Of a stretch of DNA of 64,000 nt, positions 13,096 to 24,592 are shown in pieces. Every line of letters begins with the position of its first letter. Position 1 is the first letter of the stretch. A program made the position numbers and the translations under genes. The notes under the pieces are model-generated. The model was given only the letters and a program-made list of their open reading frames with translations, searched no databases and was not told where the DNA came from. Origin of the DNA: Arabidopsis thaliana (Eukaryota; Streptophyta; Magnoliopsida; Brassicales; Brassicaceae); the NCBI RefSeq assembly GCF_000001735.4, contig NC_003070.9:4154001-4218000 (forward strand). Direction: 5' to 3'.

Positions 13096-13210
13096 GGGAC
13101 CCACAAAGGGGGGGAGAAACGGAATGATGTGGTGACGTGGCGGGTGGTGGTCCGGCGTGAGCGAGCCATCGATCATTTCCTGTTGCAGGCCGGTTGGTCA
13201 CGTGGGTCCC
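13096..13210. promoter_or_regulatory. GC-richer patch with ACGT core elements
   Basis: This stretch is much richer in G and C than the surrounding several kilobases. It holds GTGACGTGGCG at about 13131-13141, a CACGTG G-box at 13199-13204, and an inverted pair GGGACCCAC (13096-13104) and GTGGGTCCC (13202-13210). ACGT-core elements bind bZIP and bHLH factors. No gene start is obvious beside it. Confidence 0.4.
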
Positions 13211-16200
13211 TTCCCGTTATCCCGTTCTCTTAAACCTTTCTTAATCCAATTATTAATTAATTAATGCACTGTGTTATAAAAAAAAAATGTGAATGTGATC
13301 GTTTTAAGTGTTACTAAAAAAATCATCTACCTTTTCTTACAAAAAACTAACAGAAACGAATTTTGCTTATTCGTGTTCCACAAAATTTCATTATAACTGA
13401 TACATATTTTTTTTCTACCATACCAGAGCAAATAGTAAAGGTGTTTATTAATAAAAAAAATCCATAAATGAAAAGAAACAAAAAAAACTCAATATTTGGA
13501 ATCGTTGTACCACATGAAACAATCTTTTAATTCAAAAGTCGTGACAGAACCATCATCACTTGCTTCAACTAAAAAATTTCTATATATGTGTATTATCGAA
13601 TATATGAATTGAACAGTTACATATTAGTGATATACTTTAATTTCTAACCCATGCGGAAATTTTCGTAGGAATTATTTTTTTTGCTAACTTATCAAATTTT
13701 GTAGAAATATTATCCGTGAATGTATGTACCTAAAATATGTTCCCCGATTAACTATACCAATTTTCTTCCGACCCTTAACTATTATATCAATATCGTGTAA
13801 TCATTTAACTAATTAACTAACCAACTAACAGGATAATATTTTTAAAATACATATTAGGTAAGTTATATGTTGAATATAGCTATAGTTTGTGTTTAGGTAA
13901 GTTCATCAAATATCGGATGGTTATGCGGCTGATGCTAGGGACTTCGGGGCAAAGATTTGGTGTCTAAGAAAATCTTATATTCATAAAACTACAATAAAGA
14001 ATTACAAACAAATAAAGTATTAGAGAGGAAATTGGATGTAGATTTCGTTTAATATTTTTCTTTTTGCTTTTGTGTGTTGTTGAAACGAAGCATAGAAGTG
14101 AAGCAAAAGTAAAGACCGTGATCCCAAAAGTGTCGTTTTTGGTCCCACTTTGCCTCTTGTCCATTACCTATTTGATATTGTAATTAAATTATTCTTAGTA
14201 TTCCACACTTTTTAATTTCATATTGATATATATGCAAAACCATATAAATTAATATAATGATACACAGTCAATATAGTTTTTTTGTTTTTTTCCATAGTCA
14301 ATCTATAACTCATCGAACTCTGTTTTTTTTGTTAGTAAATACTGTATTACAATGACTATGAATAAAAATTCTCGTTTTGCATAGTTATGTAAGAAAAAAC
14401 ACTCTAAAAATCTCTGCACTTTTGTCATTCCATAATACCATTTACCAACCATAGTCGTTAGTATTTCGTAAACAATCTTTACATAGTTATAAAAACATAA
14501 GTGTTTTTACTTCACTAGCTGATTACTGGGATATAATGGTAACTAAGACATAAATGACAGTTTCATTTATAATTTTTCTTTTGTTAAGTATACTGATTAT
14601 TAATGGTGAATGGTGAGCTCTCATTGGGCCACCTACCATTTGTGGAATATTAAAATAAGAATAAAATACTATTTTCTTTTTGTAGAATCCAAAATTATAC
14701 GTTACAATTAACCTACAAAATGGTCGATATAATACTTTTCACATAGATCCTGCTGAAATTGCAAGTTACCACTATGAATAAATAATAATTTTGGATTCTA
14801 GAAGAAGAATCTCCATGAATACCTCTATATATATGGATGGTATTTTTTACTAACTAATATCATGTTAAAATTTTCAATTGAGTGTATAAAACCTTCAAGA
14901 CAACTAATTATACTATCCTATATACGCATGGGCCAAGGTGGCATACATTTTCTTATAAAATATAAAAATATGTTACCTTCTAAAAAATACCCTTCTACTA
15001 TATACTACCGTAGAACCTACAATGATCATCATGACACATTAAGTAATTACGGCCAAATAAATAATCGAAAATAAATGAACGGTGCAAGTCCAAGGCTTTT
15101 TTCTTGTTCTAGGGTTTAGAGGGAATTTGCGCATGACTCGTGTTGTATATCCATTTGATGAGAAGATATATTTCTTCACAACTTGTCCCATAACCCTAAT
15201 CATTACAAAAATTCCCTATGAATTAAACCACGTGGGAAGTTTGTTCCTTTTGTCAGTTTCTTGTCCCATGAGAAAAACTTGTTACATGTGAAAACACTTC
15301 CATGTGAAAGATTCTACCATCTTACTTATTGTTTGGTTTGATCTTACCACTAGTGATGATGTACAGCTAGCCAACGTACAGCCAGTGTTTCAAATCGGCT
15401 CGTTAGTTTTAGGGTTACATAGCGCCGAACTTTTTAGTTTTTTGAGAAAAATACTCAACTTCAGATGATTCAGTACCGATTCATATATGACCAATTTTCT
15501 TAGATTTGAGTCTGGTTAGACCAAATCCATTACACATTTACACCCCGTCGCTTTTTTTTGTTTTGTTGTTATAGATATGCCTGAAGTTGCTTTCTGAATG
15601 GCCACAAAACTGAAATGATCAGATCAAATATGAATGTTTATAAAACAAGATCAAAATCTGGATGGATCGATCCATAGAATCTCATGGCGTCATTTCCATG
15701 CCAATTGCCAAAACGAGCCCGGACTAAGTAACACCATTGTGACATTTATATTTATCAATAATGGTTATTTGTATTATGTGTTACTACTTACTACTAGTAA
15801 GTTACTAGATATCCAATCTCCGAAAATAAGTTCTATGTAGTTTTAAATGATGCATATATATATGCGAGACAAAAAATGTTGCATGTAAACAAAAAATGCT
15901 GATTATTGTGAAATATATTAATTATTTTTTTTATTTTTTTGTTATGAAGGTCATGTTAATTATTTTAAAGACTTTGTTTCAAATAAAATAAAAAATTAAT
16001 TTTAAAAAATCATATATTTGGTATTACAAATTTTTTGAGGTAATAGTTGTAGTTGACTTTGTAAATAATTTACCAAAAAAAATTATGTTTGAAGTGTACT
16101 CTGCCCCAGTAAATAATATTTAGGGCCACCACTATCTATATTATTCAATAAATAAGCGCACATAAAATTCTAATAATTACTTTTTTCTTAAATCCATAAT

Positions 16201-17153
16201 AATTAGTAAGCTAATTATCATTAATAATTATACGTAACAATAGTCTAAATGCATGGCTTTAATCACTATACCATGCACCAAACGACTAATTATTTCATGC
16301 GATATGAATCATTGAATACGAAAAATTACTGGAAGATTTCAAATCGACGAATACTAACTCAACAAACTCAACTAATAATGACCTTTAAACAGTTTGGATT
16401 ATAAATTTATTACCCAATTCAAGAGATAAACAGTAAACCCAGTGACAAGTAGATATCTGAAATTTAAATTTTTTTGAACGGAATTGTTTTTTTAATTCAT
16501 AGGAACAATTTTTTGGAACATCAATCAGCATATATATGGGTTTTTTTGGGGTCAAATTCAACAGCAAGCATGCATATGGTTTATAAACTTTATATATATG
16601 ATTTTATTGTCAACCTTTTTTTTTTGGACAAACTGGTTTAATTGTCAACCTATAGATGATATTTCAAGAAAGACTGAATTCTATTTTGAGTTGACTGTAT
16701 GAGTATGTATGAGTGTAAAAGTCAGCCATTTTGCAGAAACAAATATGCACATCGACGACGACCCTCATGATTTCATAGTTGGCCAGCTCAAGCCGTGTGT
16801 CAAATTATTACAAGTTACATTTATTATATTTTCGTTTATATATGCTTTAGAGAATGTAAGATGTAAATGGAAATGGGAGATATGATTGCATTTTGGTTTA
16901 TATGTCTTCTTCGGAACAATAATACGAAATTATAGTAGTAATCATAAGATAAAGAAATTAATGAACAAAAATTTAAAAAGACTCATATTAAAATAAAGAG
17001 GGTAACAAAAGATAATGAAAATAACTCTCTAGATCTAAGCATGATGTGTCTATATACACCGACATTTTTTTCTTTTAATTAAGTGTATTGAAAATAAATT
17101 AAATAAGCCATGATTTTGATTTTGCAGTTTCGATTTTGATTTTGATTTTATTT

Positions 17154-18037
17154 AAAATGCTATATATGAGCCTGGTAACAGGAATGGTCGATGCAGTTTA
17201 TTTCAATCTCAAGAGCTTACATGTGAAATACACAACTCAATAGCTTTCACTATTTCTTGAACGAAATTGACGAACAAGTAACAAAAAGAAAAATCGAACC
17301 GGAGAAGAAATCGTTGGTCTACCAATAACCGGAGTCTCCACGACAGTACAAAACCGACACCGTTTCTTAGTAATTTTATTCTTAAGATACAATATAATTT
17401 TATACTCGTATCCAAACAGTCCACACACAACCCCAAAACAAAAGTAAGAAAACTTGTAGACAAAAGTAAACAAAAGTAAACAAAAGTACGATAACAAAAC
17501 TCTATACTCGTAGACAAACTTCACCGAACGTATTTAGCTAAAGAAAACTTGACCTCAAGATTTTCTTGTCTTCTTTAATCCAGGTGCTTGTAACTATGAT
17601 TCCATATTACTAAAAACATGCATGTCTCCTTAGCAAAGAAAATCACAAGTAAGAAATGTATCATAATGATGAAAAATGCTATGAGACTGGTAACAAGAAA
17701 TGGGTGATGAAAACAAATTCAATCTCAAGCAACAGTTCTCACTTAGAAGTGAGATCAGTTCAGGAGCTTTCACTATTTCTTAAATGAACTGAAGAACAAG
17801 TGAATACAAAAACAAAATCGAACCGGAGAAATGAAACTCTAAACAATGGAACCGGTGAATAAATCGTGGGTCTGCTGATAACCGGGATTTCCACGACAAC
17901 ACAAAACGACATCGTTTTATAAGATTCTTTATTATTAAACGTAACGAGGATAATTATAAACCCGGACAAATATCCACTAACAAATTCTATCCTCATATCC
18001 AAACAGTCCCTCAATTTCTCAAAACCCCAAACAAGTG
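17154..18037. repeat. Duplicated block upstream of HOP1
   Basis: Copy 1 spans about 17154-17462 and copy 2 about 17672-18037. They share ordered matching blocks, among them GAGxCTGGTAACA, TTCAATCTCAAG, AGCTTTCACTATTTCTT, AAATCGAACCGGAGAA, GATAACCGG or CAATAACCGG, TTTCCACGAC or TCTCCACGAC, and ATCCAAACAGTCC. Copy 2 ends about 70 bases before the HOP1 ATG, so the block covers promoter and leader sequence. Copy 1 carries the diverged duplicate, without the start codon. Confidence 0.85.
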
Positions 18038-18104
18038 TTCTTTTCTTATAGAGAGTAGTCTCCCAAGAAGCTGCAGAGACTTGCAAAAATCTCAGATTCA
18101 AACA

Positions 18105-20575
18105 ATGGCAGAAGAAGCTAAAGCTAAAGGAAACGCTGCTTTCTCTTCCGGTGACTTCACCACGGCTATAAACCACTTCACCGAAGCCATAGCTCTTGCT
18201 CCAACCAATCACGTCCTCTTCTCAAACCGTTCCGCTGCTCACGCGTCGCTTCATCAATACGCCGAAGCTCTCTCCGATGCGAAAGAGACGATTAAACTCA
18301 AACCGTATTGGCCTAAAGGTTATAGCCGTCTCGGTGCTGCTCATTTAGGGTTAAACCAGTTTGAGTTAGCCGTCACTGCTTATAAGAAAGGTTTAGATGT
18401 CGATCCGACTAACGAGGCGTTGAAATCTGGATTGGCTGATGCGGAGGCGTCTGTTGCTAGGTCACGAGCTGCACCGAATCCGTTTGGTGATGCTTTTCAA
18501 GGACCGGAGATGTGGACGAAGCTTACGTCTGATCCTTCGACTAGAGGCTTTTTGCAGCAGCCGGATTTTGTTAACATGATGCAGGAGATTCAGAAGAATC
18601 CTAGCAGTCTTAATTTGTATTTGAAGGATCAGAGAGTGATGCAATCTCTTGGAGTTTTATTGAATGTTAAGTTTAGGCCACCGCCGCCTCAGGGAGATGA
18701 GGCTGAGGTTCCTGAGTCTGATATGGGTCAGAGTTCTAGTAATGAGCCTGAGGTTGAGAAGAAGAGAGAACCGGAGCCTGAACCGGAACCGGAGGTGACA
18801 GAGGAGAAGGAGAAGAAAGAGAGGAAGGAGAAAGCTAAAAAGGAGAAAGAGCTTGGGAATGCTGCGTATAAAAAGAAGGACTTTGAAACTGCTATTCAGC
18901 ATTATTCTACTGCTATTGAGATTGATGATGAAGACATCTCGTACCTCACAAATCGTGCTGCTGTTTATCTTGAGATGGGAAAGGTATGATTTTCATATGT
19001 GTAATGCTCTTTTGTTTTGTCCCTTTATTTGCTGATAGGCTAGAAGCCTAGAATGATGATTTGCTTGTTATGTGCTACAATGGTGATTAGTTTTTAATGT
19101 CATTGTGTTTTGATTCAGTACAATGAGTGCATTGAGGATTGTAACAAGGCTGTGGAAAGGGGTAGAGAGCTTAGGTCAGATTACAAGATGGTAGCTAGAG
19201 CTTTGACTAGAAAAGGGACTGCTTTGACTAAGATGGCCAAATGCTCGAAAGACTATGAACCTGCCATTGAAGCTTTCCAGAAGGCTCTTACAGAGCACCG
19301 TAACCCTGATACGTTGAAGAGACTTAACGATGCGGAAAGAGCAAAGAAAGAGTGGGAACAGAAGCAATATTTCGATCCTAAGCTAGGGGATGAAGAGCGT
19401 GAAAAAGGTGATTGCTTTAGCAATTAGTCTCTTTTTTTTTTTTTGTGTGTGTGTGTGTGTGTGTGTGTGGGAAAAGAAAGCTTATAGAACCCTGAAAACA
19501 AGAATGAATTAGCGTTTTTACTGCTGCTGTTGTGGTGTATTTAATACAGGTAACGATTTCTTCAAGGAGCAGAAGTATCCTGAGGCCATAAAACATTACA
19601 CCGAAGCAATCAAAAGGAACCCAAATGACCATAAAGTAAGGGCACTTCATCATATTTATATGTTCTTAAGGTCTTCTACAATGATTTTCTATTCCGACTG
19701 TTTGAGCAACTCGTACTTTTTTTGCACCTATGTTAGGCATATAGCAACCGAGCTGCTAGTTACACTAAGCTAGGTGCAATGCCTGAAGGACTAAAGGATG
19801 CAGAAAAGTGTATTGAGCTCGATCCAACCTTCTCTAAAGGATACAGCAGAAAAGCTGCAGTCCAATTCTTCCTCAAAGAGTACGACAATGCGATGGAAAC
19901 ATACCAAGCGGGTCTCGAGCATGATCCTAGTAATCAGGAACTTCTTGACGGTGTTAAAAGGTATATACACAGATACACAGAGATTATTAACTTTTCTATC
20001 TATTGCCATGAATTTGTTTAATGTGGTTCAAATCTATTCTGCAGATGTGTACAACAAATCAACAAGGCTAATCGCGGAGACCTTACTCCTGAGGAATTGA
20101 AAGAGAGACAGGTTAGTTACATTCTGATGATTCTCATGTTTTCTCCCCCCATTTGTGATTGAAAGAAAACCCGGGAAGCTAACTTGGATTTCTCCTTTTC
20201 TTTTGTGTAGGCAAAGGGAATGCAAGACCCAGAAATCCAGAACATCCTCACAGATCCTGTAATGAGACAGGTAAATAAACAAACTCTGTCGTAAATTGTG
20301 ATTGTATGAGTATGATGCAATTTTTGTTTGAATCGAGTTTCTTATTACCAATGTTACTCTGTTGTGAGATGTCTAGATAGATCTAACTATGTTTTTACGT
20401 GTTGGTTCGAGTTTGCATGTGATAATACCTCTTAACATTCTAAAACCTTTCTTCCAAACAGGTACTGTCTGATCTTCAAGAGAATCCAAGCGCAGCACAG
20501 AAGCACATGCAAAATCCAATGGTTATGAACAAGATTCAAAAGCTTATTAGCGCTGGGATCGTCCAGATGAAATAA
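18105..20575 (+). CDS. HOP1: Hsp70-Hsp90 organizing protein (HOP/Sti1 co-chaperone)
   Basis: Seven exons: 18105-18983, 19119-19407, 19550-19635, 19737-19960, 20045-20111, 20211-20270, 20462-20575, total 572 residues. HOP bridges Hsp70 and Hsp90 through TPR domains that grip their C-terminal EEVD tails in the cytosol. Order seen: TPR1 (about 2-118, [22 protein letters not shown]), a DP/STI1 region (about 140-195, [23 protein letters not shown]), a highly charged linker of Glu/Pro and Lys repeats (about 215-245), TPR2A (from [20 protein letters not shown]), TPR2B (from [21 protein letters not shown]), and the C-terminal DP2 ([23 protein letters not shown]). Complete and in frame. Known as At1g12270; an upstream duplication covers its promoter. 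Confidence 0.96.
19432..19470. repeat. T-run followed by (GT)n microsatellite
   Basis: In the second intron of HOP1: about 13 T, then about 12 GT units. Confidence 0.95.
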
Positions 20576-20874
20576 ACTCAGAAGAGTTGAAACATCGAAT
20601 ATCCGTTTTGGCAGATTCATTTTTTCTCTTATATCTTTGCAATCTGCAACAATTCTAGATTTGTGACCGGCTGATTTCCCATGTTTACTGACGTTGTGTT
20701 CCGAACAAATTGCAATCATATTTTCTTCTGATATAACATTTACTGCGATCCTTAAAGTTATGTTGCTTTACATCTCTATACCATTTGGAGCATAAGAGAG
20801 CAAATGGCTAAATACACAACGACTTTGTCATTCACAAAATTTGAATCATTTCATTGCTTCAGCTCTACAAATTG

Positions 20875-23559
20875 CTACCGCACATAACTAACTTGCCATT
20901 CAGGTCCAAAGAACTTGAAAAAAGGTAAGAAACGGAGTCTTGTGGCTTCGTTGTCCCATTCAACCCTTTCAAGCCATTCTTCCTCTTGGTACTTAATGAC
21001 AAGTTCTTCATCCCTTATGGCAATTTCAGAATCCAATGGAAGCTTTCTCAGCTCAGGACACTTCGTTATGTGAATTGTCTTCAGACATGGAAAAGACAGA
21101 GGTTGCCAGTAGATGCTCCTCAACATCGCTAGATTGTGTAGGCGTAGACTCTCTAGTTTCTGGAAAGGAATGATACCACTCATAGTCATAGCTTTCTCTT
21201 GGTTTATTATTCCTTCTACTAGTTCCGAGTCCAGAACCTCGAGACTAGTGAGGTTAGGAGCGAACAACAACCACGTCAAATCCTTCAGACCATCACAGCT
21301 ACTTATATGCACAGTGGAGAGGTTATGGAGGAATTGAGTTTTGGGACTTCTGTTCGATGATAATGATAAAGTTTTCCTCTCTATCTTTATCTCACACATT
21401 CCACACTTCCTTATGATGACTTTATTGAGATTATCCATATCTGGCAAAGTCAATACTCCGGATGATTCTTCCTGAACTCCTCTAAGTACTAAGATTTGAA
21501 GACATTTCACCAACCTGGGAGCATTTAACAACTTCTCCACTACCAAGCTTGACTTGATACTTATGTTTAGAACTTCTAAATGTTCTAATAGCTGCAACTC
21601 CTCCACTAAGCTCATGTCTAGCGACATTTTAGACTGTAAAAGTTGCAATTTCCTCAAACTTGATATATTTGATATCCCTGAAATACTCTTAAGTCTCTTC
21701 ATGTAATCCAATCTCAAATATCTGAGCTTTTTCAACTCTTGTAGACCGACAGGTAGCCGCTTAATGTATGTCCACGACAAGTCAAGATAACGCAAGGAGA
21801 CTAACTTTGATATTTGGTTAGGCAATTTCCGGAGACTTGAATTCCCTGATAGATCCAAAACAACTAGCATTGGGATACACCGGAAGAATTCATCCGAGAT
21901 ATGTAGCAATGAATCATTTTTCTGAAGGAACAGAGTTGTAAGTTCCAGGCATTCGGGACTGCCAGATAAAATTTCAATCTCATTTTCCATCAGCGACATC
22001 CTTCTCACAGAACTCCAGTTCTTGACTTTCGGTACCTCACGTAATCCAACACCGACTTGCACAATACATCTTTCTTTATGTTCCCCAAGATCAGATGCAA
22101 TCCATAGAGCCATCTCCCGAACCACATCATGCATTTTAACTTGTTCTTTATTGATAGCTTCCTCCAACAACAAACATGCTCGGACAAGGATACCAATGAT
22201 CTCATAACCTTGGCTTAATGCTCTTTCTCTACTTTCATTTTCATCTATGAATCCCTCACATATCCAATAGTCTATCAACCTCTCTTTTTCCATACGATAA
22301 TCTTCAGGAAACAGAGAGCAATATAGGAAACATGGTTTCACCTGCTCCTTGTTTAAATTATCATAGCTATACTTTAGAATAGGAAGAATTTGTTCCATAC
22401 CAGGGAATTCTGCAGCATATGAGCTCAAAACGTCAATTGCGTTACGCCATTCTTGTACCATCCTTTTGCATGCCATGGTCTCGCCAATGACATTAAGTGC
22501 CAATGGTAGGCCACAACATTTTCCAGCAACTTTTCTTGCAAGTTCAGGAATGTCTGGATGGCCTTTCAATGTGTTTTCTCCAACTTTCATTTGGAACAAT
22601 TCCCAGGCTTCGTTGGGTTCTAGGCAACTGACTTCCATCGGGTCATCAACCCGCATACGCCCACAAACATCTCTAGAACGAGTGGTGAATACTACTTTGC
22701 ATCCATTTTGTCTGCTTGGATAAGGGACTCCAAGCACTTCTAAATTCACTTTCTCCCATATATCATCCAACAACAACACAAATTTTTGTTTCCCAAGGAC
22801 ATTGTATATGTCAAGGGCTCTCTGGTTTTCATTTACATTATCCCACTCTTCGCCTCCAAGGTCTAGTCTCTTCCCGATGTCTCCTTGAATCCTATGGATA
22901 TCTGGACTCTTAGACACCACCACCCATATCACAACCCCAAACCCGCTACATTTTTCAGAAAACTTGTTGTTGATTCGTGTGAGAAGGGTGGTTTTGCCTA
23001 CTCCACCCATGCCATAAAGACCCACAATCTCGTCTCCGTCTTCTGTGAGACGGGTCCATACCCTTTCGAGCATTGTTTCCTGACCTACGATTGTAGGTTG
23101 AATAGGCATCTCTTCAATCCTAGCTATTGGAGTGGCTAAAGTCACAGTATCAAAATCTCCTTGAGAACTAAGACTCTCAATCTCCTTCAACATCAGGACA
23201 ACCCTTTTCCCATAAAGATAGCTCATTTTCACATTTTTAGAGCAAAATCCAAAGAGACACAACCTTTGAAGCTCAGCGTCATTAGTGGTAAGCAGTTCAT
23301 TGAATTTATTCTCGACGGTCGAGACATTCGTAAGCCATCCTTGGACTTGAGAAAGCCTTTCACGACGCCTTGTGAACTCTTCTATATCTACCCTTCTTTT
23401 CACATCATCTCGCTTTTTCTTCAGCACTTCCATGTCTTTCTTCATAGCCACTACATTCTTGGAGAGCTCGCAAATATAACCCACGTTGATGCATAAACCT
23501 TGAGAGATTTGATTCACAACTTCATCACAAGAGAACGAGAGTGTTAAACAAGCTCCCAT
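20875..23559 (-). CDS. SUMM2: CC-NBS-LRR immune receptor SUMM2
   Basis: Single exon, 894 residues from the ATG at 23559, which is the first ATG in frame. The N-terminus MGACL has Gly2 and Cys4, the acylation signal of the RPS5-type CNL group, and suggests plasma-membrane anchoring. Domains: coiled coil (about 20-130), NB-ARC with P-loop GMGGVGKTT (about 182-190), kinase-2 KFVLLLDDIW, RNBS-B KVVFTTRSRDVC, GLPLALNVIGE, MHD (about 475), then LRRs from about 520 to 850 (LVVLDLSGNSSLRKLP, LRYLDLSW). No frameshift. SUMM2 (At1g12280) is known to trigger cell death when the MEKK1-MKK1/2-MPK4 cascade is disrupted. The P-loop codons at 22992-23013 form a weaker miR472 match. The symbol rests on remembered length and gene order. 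Confidence 0.92.
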   Translation of the reverse strand: MGACLTLSFSCDEVVNQISQGLCINVGYICELSKNVVAMKKDMEVLKKKRDDVKRRVDIEEFTRRRERLSQVQGWLTNVSTVENKFNELLTTNDAELQRLCLFGFCSKNVKMSYLYGKRVVLMLKEIESLSSQGDFDTVTLATPIARIEEMPIQPTIVGQETMLERVWTRLTEDGDEIVGLYGMGGVGKTTLLTRINNKFSEKCSGFGVVIWVVVSKSPDIHRIQGDIGKRLDLGGEEWDNVNENQRALDIYNVLGKQKFVLLLDDIWEKVNLEVLGVPYPSRQNGCKVVFTTRSRDVCGRMRVDDPMEVSCLEPNEAWELFQMKVGENTLKGHPDIPELARKVAGKCCGLPLALNVIGETMACKRMVQEWRNAIDVLSSYAAEFPGMEQILPILKYSYDNLNKEQVKPCFLYCSLFPEDYRMEKERLIDYWICEGFIDENESRERALSQGYEIIGILVRACLLLEEAINKEQVKMHDVVREMALWIASDLGEHKERCIVQVGVGLREVPKVKNWSSVRRMSLMENEIEILSGSPECLELTTLFLQKNDSLLHISDEFFRCIPMLVVLDLSGNSSLRKLPNQISKLVSLRYLDLSWTYIKRLPVGLQELKKLRYLRLDYMKRLKSISGISNISSLRKLQLLQSKMSLDMSLVEELQLLEHLEVLNISIKSSLVVEKLLNAPRLVKCLQILVLRGVQEESSGVLTLPDMDNLNKVIIRKCGMCEIKIERKTLSLSSNRSPKTQFLHNLSTVHISSCDGLKDLTWLLFAPNLTSLEVLDSELVEGIINQEKAMTMSGIIPFQKLESLRLHNLAMLRSIYWQPLSFPCLKTIHITKCPELRKLPLDSEIAIRDEELVIKYQEEEWLERVEWDNEATRLRFLPFFKFFGPEWQVSYVR

Positions 23560-24592
23560 TGCTGGAGATGGAAAGAAGAGAGAAAAGAGAGATCTAGAGA
23601 GCAAAACAAGAAACCAAATTGAGTGAGTGACAATTATTCAAAATGATGAAAAGAAGAGATAGGGAATAAATGATTACTATATCGAATTTAAAGATGTATA
23701 GAATAGAATTTCAACCACACAAAGGGAATCAATGATTACTGTATGCATTATTGAAAATATTTATACTTTTCCACGATTATGACATTTCCCACTACTCTAA
23801 TAATATTGTAGAACTTTCAAATGCAAAAAAAAATCGGATACATTTAAGAGAAAGCACAAAAGATGAAGTCTTGTAGATATTTGCTAAACACTTACAACTT
23901 GATGGATTTTTGGTTCCTTTTCCCTACGAATATTGCAAAATATCCACAGATTATCTATACTAACTGCATGATCAGATGCATTCGAGCTACAAATTACCTC
24001 AACCTCCATGGCAACTCCATTTGTGCTCCTATATCAACTTCACTTTGGAAATTCCCAAGCAGCACAAGAACCTGATAAAACATCTCCTTTCACATGAATA
24101 CATGCAAATAAGTCTGATGTAGAATTTGAAATTTTGGTCTTTGAATTGAGTACCTGATCTAACGGAACTGAAACACGATAGTTATGGCTATGCATCTGCT
24201 ATCCTGACCAAGAACCAAACCATGAATTCCATCTTATGGTGAGTATATTGCTTAACCTCCGCTAGAAACAACTCAAACCTTACATTCAAGCAATCCAACA
24301 TAAAAATCCAATAACATTTCACACACGAAATTACACGATAAACTTCCTATAACAAGTTTGAGAAATGAGAGGAAAAGAAGATTCAGTTGTTTGATGCACA
24401 GGGAGATGAAGGTCATACAAATACAATCTAAAGAACACTCCAAAACATAACAAAACAAGAGAGTGGTAGAGGAAGTAGAAAGTTCTTGCAAAAAGAGTAG
24501 AAAAAGGAAAGGAATGATAATGAGGCAGCATAACAACATGACCGTTGAGACCATACAAGTTTTATCAGAAATTTATTCACACCTGCTTTCAT
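23560..24592. other. Spacer between the two CNL genes
   Basis: About 1.0 kb holding the SUMM2 promoter and the 3' flank of the upstream CNL gene. Positions 24089-24322 are homologous to 27801-28012 beside MIR472 (separate entry). No gene seen. Confidence 0.7.
24089..24322. repeat. CNL 3'-flank duplicate, copy A
   Basis: Matches 27801-28012 in the same orientation through several blocks: ACATGAATACAT, TGAGTACCTGA, GAACACGA or AAACACGA followed by TATGGCT or CATGGCT, CATTCAAGCAAT, and AACATTTCA near the end. It lies beyond the stop of the At1g12290-type gene; copy B lies in the same position relative to MIR472. Confidence 0.85.

Larger units (their letters stand above)
12001..17153. other. Long AT-rich intergenic region
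   Basis: About 5.1 kb without a supported gene. ORFs here are short and AT-driven. Visible structure: an A-run at about 12118-12136, a 20-bp perfect tandem duplication (12361-12400), a GC-richer patch with ACGT elements (13060-13210) and a 16-bp inverted repeat (about 14683-14800). Nothing else stands out by eye. Confidence 0.6.

Noticed and set aside
17237..18212. Minus-strand ORFs antisense to the HOP1 promoter sharing the peptide VVExPVIxRPT
   Set aside because: The similarity follows from the DNA duplication itself; the ORFs have no plausible start or family and differ elsewhere.
23560..23604. In-frame extension of SUMM2 by 15 codons upstream
   Set aside because: The upstream start codon would be TTG; the first ATG gives MGAC with the acylation signal expected in this receptor group.
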